Assembly (NCBI RefSeq): GCF_014650115.1
Contig: NZ_BMUI01000006.1
Span: 1-64,000, forward strand
Length of the DNA: 64,000 bases
Direction: 5' to 3'
Source: Streptomyces olivaceoviridis
Lineage (GTDB): Bacteria > Actinomycetota > Actinomycetes > Streptomycetales > Streptomycetaceae
The notes below the pieces were generated by a model. The model was not told the origin of the DNA and ran no database searches. It was given only the letters and a program-made list of their open reading frames with translations. The first letter of the stretch is position 1. Each line of letters starts with the position of its first letter. Shown here in pieces: positions 60,022 to 64,000 of this stretch. The position numbers and the translations under genes were made by a program.

Positions 60022-61272
60022 ATGGAAAGCTTCTCGCTGATCCTCGCGATTGTGGTAGTGACCGCTCTCGCGTTCGATTTCACGAACGGTTTCCACGACA
60101 CCGCGAACGCGATGGCCACCACCATCTCCACAGGCGCCCTGAAGCCGAAGATCGCGGTTGCCATGTCCGCCGCCCTCAACCTCGTGGGCGCCTTCCTCTC
60201 CGTGGAGGTCGCGAACACGATCTCCAAGGGTCTCGTCGACGAGACCGGCATCCGTCCCGAGGTCATCTTCGCCGCCCTGGTCGGCGCGATCCTCTGGAAC
60301 CTGCTGACCTGGCTGGTGGGCCTGCCCTCCAGTTCCTCGCACGCCCTGACGGGCGGCCTGGTCGGCGCCACCGTCGCCTCCGCCGGCTTCGGCGCCGTCC
60401 ACGGTGACGCCCTGGTCACCAAGGTGCTGCTCCCGGCCGTCGCCGCGCCGGTCGTCGCGGGCCTCGCCTCGCTGCTGGCCACCCGCTTCTCCTACGGCGT
60501 CGGCACCGCCGACGGCGAGGCCACCCGCAAGGGCTACCGCGCCGGCCAGATCGCCTCCGCCGGCCTGGTCTCCCTCGCGCACGGCACCAACGACGCCCAG
60601 AAGACGATGGGCATCATCACCCTCGCCCTCGTCGCGGGCGGCTCCATCGCCCCCGGCTCCAACCCTCCCACCTGGGTGATCCTCTCGGCGGGCATGGCCA
60701 TCGCGCTCGGCACCTACATCGGCGGCTGGCGCATCATCCGCACCATGGGCAAGGGCCTGACCGACCTGGAGCCGCGCCAGGGCTTCGCCGCCCAGACCAG
60801 CGCCGCGACCGCCATCCTGGCCTCCTCCCACCTCGGCTTCTCCCTCTCCACCACGCACGTCGTCTCCGGCTCGGTGATGGGCGCGGGCCTCGGCCGCAAG
60901 GGCGGCGTGGTCCGCTGGTCGACCGCGACCCGCATGTTCGTCGCCTGGGCGCTGACCCTCCCGGCCGCCGCGCTGGTCGGCGCGGGCGCCGAGTCCGTCA
61001 CCGACCTGGGTGACTGGGGCACCGCCGGCGTCGCCGTCTTCCTGGTCGCCGCGAGCGCCGCGATCTGGAAGATCTCCCGCCGCGAGGTCGTCGACCACAC
61101 CAACGTGGTCGCGGAGAGCGGCGAGCCGGCCGGTGTGGTCACCGCCGCCATCGCCGCCGTGACCCCGCCCCCGGCGGGCTTGGTCACCGAGGACCTGACG
61201 GCCACGATCCCCGCCCCGGTCACCGAGCCCTCCCCCGCCGCCCCGGCCGCCCCGCCGGCCGCCGCGGTCTGA
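60022..61272 (+). CDS. pitH2: Low-affinity inorganic phosphate transporter PitH2
   Basis: A 416-residue PiT-family permease with about 10 membrane segments. The two family signatures are FDFTNGFHDTANAMAT and AHGTNDAQKTMGI, with SSSSHALTGGLVG and STTHVVSGSVMG as the halves of the internal repeat. The ATG at 60022 has no strong ribosome site. It forms a likely operon with the 75-residue membrane protein downstream. Orthologous to S. coelicolor SCO1845. Confidence 0.93.
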   Translation: MESFSLILAIVVVTALAFDFTNGFHDTANAMATTISTGALKPKIAVAMSAALNLVGAFLSVEVANTISKGLVDETGIRPEVIFAALVGAILWNLLTWLVGLPSSSSHALTGGLVGATVASAGFGAVHGDALVTKVLLPAVAAPVVAGLASLLATRFSYGVGTADGEATRKGYRAGQIASAGLVSLAHGTNDAQKTMGIITLALVAGGSIAPGSNPPTWVILSAGMAIALGTYIGGWRIIRTMGKGLTDLEPRQGFAAQTSAATAILASSHLGFSLSTTHVVSGSVMGAGLGRKGGVVRWSTATRMFVAWALTLPAAALVGAGAESVTDLGDWGTAGVAVFLVAASAAIWKISRREVVDHTNVVAESGEPAGVVTAAIAAVTPPPAGLVTEDLTATIPAPVTEPSPAAPAAPPAAAV

Positions 61273-61306
61273 CCCCGCGCACACGGTTACTGAAGGAAGC
61301 ATCCCC

Positions 61307-61534
61307 ATGAAGATCGACTGGGCGGCCCTCGGCTCCGTCTTCGGCGTCAGCCTCGCGTTCACGGTGGGCCTGGTGGTCCTGTTCACCCTCGGCATCAACG
61401 GCCTGTCGCGCCGTGAGAAGGCCGCGGCCCGGGGCGGGTCCGCCGCCCTCGCCGTCACCGGCGCCTACGTGTGCTTCGCGGCCTGTGCGGCGGCGGTGGC
61501 GTACGGGATCTACCTGATCGTCGTCAAGCCCTGA
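61307..61534 (+). CDS. Small membrane protein following pitH2
   Basis: A 75-residue protein with two membrane segments (SVFGVSLAFTVGLVVLFTLG and YVCFAACAAAVAYGIYLIVV) and a short basic loop (SRREKAAARGG). AAGGAAG precedes the ATG, 34 bp after pitH2. Conserved with pitH2 in Streptomyces; probably a partner of the transporter, but no function is proven. Confidence 0.82.
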   Translation: MKIDWAALGSVFGVSLAFTVGLVVLFTLGINGLSRREKAAARGGSAALAVTGAYVCFAACAAAVAYGIYLIVVKP

Positions 61535-61552
61535 CGGTCCGACACCCGACAC

Positions 61553-61593
61553 CGGCCCCGTCGGCCTCCGCTTCGGCGGGACCGGCGGGGCCG
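61553..61593 (+). terminator. GC hairpin after the pitH2 operon
   Basis: CGGCCCCGTCGG (61553-61564) pairs with CCGGCGGGGCCG (61582-61593) with one G-U pair. No T run follows. Confidence 0.45.
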
Positions 61594-61667
61594 ACGCATG
61601 TCGTCCGGCAGACCGGCGATGTGGGCCTCAGCACAGTCCGGCGTCCCAGGTCAAAGGCAAGTTGACG

Positions 61668-61800
61668 GCCGTTCCGGGCACGTGGTGGACTGCCCAGGCC
61701 ATGTACGGCGGCAAGAGAGGAAGCCGGTGCGAATCCGGCGCGGTCCCGCCACTGTCACCGGGGAAGAACCCCGGGAGCCAGGAACTCTCACCGCCGATTT
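61668..61800 (+). ncRNA. Cobalamin (B12) riboswitch
   Basis: The conserved core is present: GGAAGCCGGTGCGAATCCGG around 61719-61738, then CCCGCCACTGT, and the B12 box AGCCAGGAACTC at 61776-61787. It lies about 120 nt before cobD, so adenosylcobalamin should repress the cobD-cobQ operon. The exact ends are approximate. Confidence 0.9.
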
Positions 61801-61911
61801 CACGTCGAACCAGGGCGCGGACACCCTGAGTGAGGACACATATCGCCATGCTCGGCTGCCGATCGAGGACCCGTACCAGGACCGTTCCTGTTCCCACGGC
61901 CGGCTGAGCCG

Positions 61912-62856
61912 ATGGGTGCCGATCGCACATACGCGTACGGCGCCGCCGCCGGCGTCCTCGGTGACCTGCTCCTCGGCGATCCGCGCCGCGGGCATCCGGT
62001 CGCCGCGTTCGGCCGGGCGGCCGGGGCCGTGGAACGCGCCCTGTGGCACGACCACCGTGGCTGGGGCGCGCTGCACACCGCCGTGTGCGCCGGTGGCGCC
62101 GTCGCCCTCGGCGCGCTGACCGCACGCGCCGTACGCCCCTCCCGTACCGCTTCCGCCGCGCTGACCGCCGCCGCCACCTGGGCCGTCGTCGGCGGCACCT
62201 CGCTCGCCCGGGAGGCCCGCGCCGTCGGGCGTGCCCTCCAGGCCGGGGACGTCGAGGCCGCCCGCGCCCGGCTGCCGCACCTGTGCGGCCGGGACCCGCA
62301 GGCGCTGGACGCCGACGGCATCGCCCGCGCCGTGGTCGAGTCGGTCGCCGAGAACACCTCCGACGCCGTGGTCGGCGCGCTCGTCTGGGGCGCCGTGGCC
62401 GGGGTCCCGGGGCTGCTCGGGTTCCGGGCGGTCAACACCCTGGACGCGATGGTGGGTCACAAGTCGGTCCGCCACCGGCGCTACGGCTGGGCCTCCGCCC
62501 GCCTGGACGACGTCGCCGGCTGGCCGGGGGCCCGGCTGACCGCCGTACTCGCCGCCGTGGCCGGACCCGATCCGCGCGGCGCCGTACGCGCCTGGAGGGC
62601 GGACGCGCGGCGGCATCCGAGCCCCAACGCCGGGCCCGTGGAGGCCTCCTTCGCGGGCGCCCTCGGCGTGCGCCTGGGCGGGACGCTCTCCTACGGCGGC
62701 CGGGTCGAACACCGCCCGGTGCTGAACGGCGCCACCGGACGGCCGGTCCGCGTCACCGACATCGACCGGGCCGTACGGCTCTCGCGCCGCGTCGGCCTGC
62801 TCGCGCTCGGCACCACGCTGGCCGCGCGCGCCCTGACGAAAGGACGTGGGAAGTGA
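61912..62856 (+). CDS. cobD: Cobalamin biosynthesis protein CobD/CbiB
   Basis: A 314-residue membrane protein that attaches the aminopropanol arm to adenosylcobyric acid. The N-terminus reads [25 protein letters not shown] (family motif DxLLGDP), and [20 protein letters not shown] and the [20 protein letters not shown] region are conserved. It lies behind a B12 riboswitch and overlaps cobQ by 4 nt (GTGA). The ATG at 61912 has a weak ribosome site. Confidence 0.94.
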   Translation: MGADRTYAYGAAAGVLGDLLLGDPRRGHPVAAFGRAAGAVERALWHDHRGWGALHTAVCAGGAVALGALTARAVRPSRTASAALTAAATWAVVGGTSLAREARAVGRALQAGDVEAARARLPHLCGRDPQALDADGIARAVVESVAENTSDAVVGALVWGAVAGVPGLLGFRAVNTLDAMVGHKSVRHRRYGWASARLDDVAGWPGARLTAVLAAVAGPDPRGAVRAWRADARRHPSPNAGPVEASFAGALGVRLGGTLSYGGRVEHRPVLNGATGRPVRVTDIDRAVRLSRRVGLLALGTTLAARALTKGRGK

Positions 62857-64000
62857 ACGGTGGGCTCCTCGTCGCCGGCACCACCTCCGACGCGGGCAAG
62901 AGCGTCGTGACGGCGGGCATCTGCCGCTGGCTGGTGCGCCAGGGCGTGAAGGTCGCGCCGTTCAAGGCGCAGAACATGTCCCTGAACTCGTTCGTCACGC
63001 GCGAGGGCGCGGAGATCGGCCGGGCGCAGGCCATGCAGGCCCAGGCCTGCCGGGTGGAGCCGACCGCGCTGATGAACCCGGTGCTGCTCAAGCCCGGCGG
63101 CGAGCAGAGCAGCCAGGTGGTGCTGCTGGGCAAGCCGGTGGGCGAGCTGAGCGCGCGCGGGTACCACGGCGGGCGCCAGCAACGGCTGCTGGGCACGGTG
63201 CTGGACTGCCTGGCTGAATTGCGGGGCACGTATGACGCGGTGATCTGTGAGGGGGCGGGGAGCCCGGCCGAGATCAACCTGCGGCGGACCGACATCGTCA
63301 ACATGGGGATCGCGCGGAACGCGCGGCTGCCGGTGCTCGTCGTCGGCGACATCGACCGCGGGGGCGTGTTCGCCTCCTTCTTCGGCACCGTCGCCCTGCT
63401 CTCACCGCAGGACCAGGAGCTGGTCGCCGGGTTCCTGGTGAACAAGTTCCGGGGCGATGTCAGCCTGCTGGAGCCCGGGCTGGACATGCTCCGGGACCTC
63501 ACCGGGCGGCGCACGTACGGCGTGCTGCCCTTCCGGCACGGACTCGGCATCGACGAGGAGGACGGGATGGGGGTGTCCCTGCGGGGCACCGTACGGGAGT
63601 CCACGGTCGCTCCCCCGTTCGGCGAGGACGTGCTGCGGGTCGCCGTGTGCGCGATCCCGCTGATGTCCAACTTCACCGACGTGGACGCGCTGGCCGCCGA
63701 ACCGGGCGTCGTGGTGCGGTTCGTGGACCGGCCGGAGGAGCTCGCGGACGCCGATCTCGTCGTCGTCCCGGGCACGCGCGGGACCGTACGGGCGCTGGAG
63801 TGGCTGCGGGAGCGGGGGCTGGCCGACGCCCTCGTCCGCCGGGCCGCACAGGGACGCCCGGTCCTCGGTGTCTGCGGCGGCTTCCAGATCCTCGGCGAAC
63901 ACATCGAGGACGACGTCGAGTCCCGCGCCGGAGCCGTCCCCGGGCTCGGCGTCCTGCCCGTCCGGGTGCGGTTCGCCCGCGAGAAGACCCTCACCCGGCC
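62853..64000 (+). CDS. cobQ: Cobyric acid synthase CobQ, truncated by the window edge
   Basis: The first 382 residues of a normally about 490-500-residue protein. The N-terminal ATP-dependent amidase domain has [20 protein letters not shown], then [26 protein letters not shown] and [13 protein letters not shown]. The glutamine amidotransferase domain begins near residue 260 with the nucleophile in [13 protein letters not shown]. CobQ amidates four side chains of adenosylcobyrinic acid a,c-diamide. GTG 62853 overlaps the cobD stop. Confidence 0.95.
   Translation, partial: MNGGLLVAGTTSDAGKSVVTAGICRWLVRQGVKVAPFKAQNMSLNSFVTREGAEIGRAQAMQAQACRVEPTALMNPVLLKPGGEQSSQVVLLGKPVGELSARGYHGGRQQRLLGTVLDCLAELRGTYDAVICEGAGSPAEINLRRTDIVNMGIARNARLPVLVVGDIDRGGVFASFFGTVALLSPQDQELVAGFLVNKFRGDVSLLEPGLDMLRDLTGRRTYGVLPFRHGLGIDEEDGMGVSLRGTVRESTVAPPFGEDVLRVAVCAIPLMSNFTDVDALAAEPGVVVRFVDRPEELADADLVVVPGTRGTVRALEWLRERGLADALVRRAAQGRPVLGVCGGFQILGEHIEDDVESRAGAVPGLGVLPVRVRFAREKTLTR

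Overview
The window is chromosomal DNA from a Streptomyces. The sequence shows very high GC with G/C in nearly all third codon positions, GTG and TTG starts, chaplin genes, a multi-promoter rRNA leader, and a gene order I recognise as the S. coelicolor core region around SCO1790 to SCO1850 (chpE, serB, fabI/fabG, tyrS, moaA, the subtilisin pair, gbn, pitH2, cobD/cobQ). The species is inferred from memory of synteny, not from a search. I saw no insertion sequence, prophage, integrase, CRISPR array or tRNA gene.

Layout. 1-368: minus-strand promoter array of an rRNA operon that lies left of the window; its outermost promoter overlaps the stop codon of a 3-methyladenine DNA glycosylase gene. 1.1-6.6 kb: Spo0M-like protein, PEBP-like protein, HNH endonuclease, an SPFH/NfeD membrane pair, an ABC ATPase and an unknown actinobacterial protein. 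6.6-7.3 kb: a non-coding minisatellite of about 26 bp units. 7.3-10 kb: two cysteine-free chaplins, then a GAF histidine kinase/LuxR regulator pair. 10.2-18.6 kb: SDR plus QueA-like protein, secreted transglycosylase with a foldable leader, an FHA-ABC exporter, SerB and a SixA-like phosphatase. 18.6-30.4 kb: small membrane proteins, a divergent MFS/GntR pair with palindromic operators, FabG-FabI of type II fatty acid synthesis, TldD-TldE, TyrS, small membrane proteins and MoaA.

30.5-39.4 kb: DUF485 protein plus sodium:solute symporter, two tandem secreted subtilisins, a CoA-transferase, a zinc alcohol dehydrogenase and a VIT-type metal transporter. 39.7-43.7 kb: a large protein with a bacterial RING finger and a TerD-like segment, then a DEDDh exonuclease with a BRCT-like tail, then a small zinc protein. 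43.8-50.6 kb: SURF1, GH15 glycosidase, a degenerate SDR and an Asp23/AmaP-type envelope operon in which a stop/start junction has been tandemly duplicated, creating two overlapping 10-codon ORFs. 50.6-56.6 kb: enoyl-CoA hydratase, the nucleoid protein gene gbn next to a dense cluster of GATC sites, an ABC-F ATPase and several less characterised genes. 56.9-64 kb: hydrolase, class II aldolase, GH25 lysozyme, PitH2 phosphate transporter behind a PHO-box-like repeat, then a cobalamin riboswitch ahead of cobD-cobQ; cobQ runs off the right edge.

The most unusual things are the RING/TerD-like plus exonuclease cassette, the duplicated ATGA junction in the Asp23 operon, and the GATC cluster beside gbn. 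Some starts are uncertain where alternatives are mentioned.
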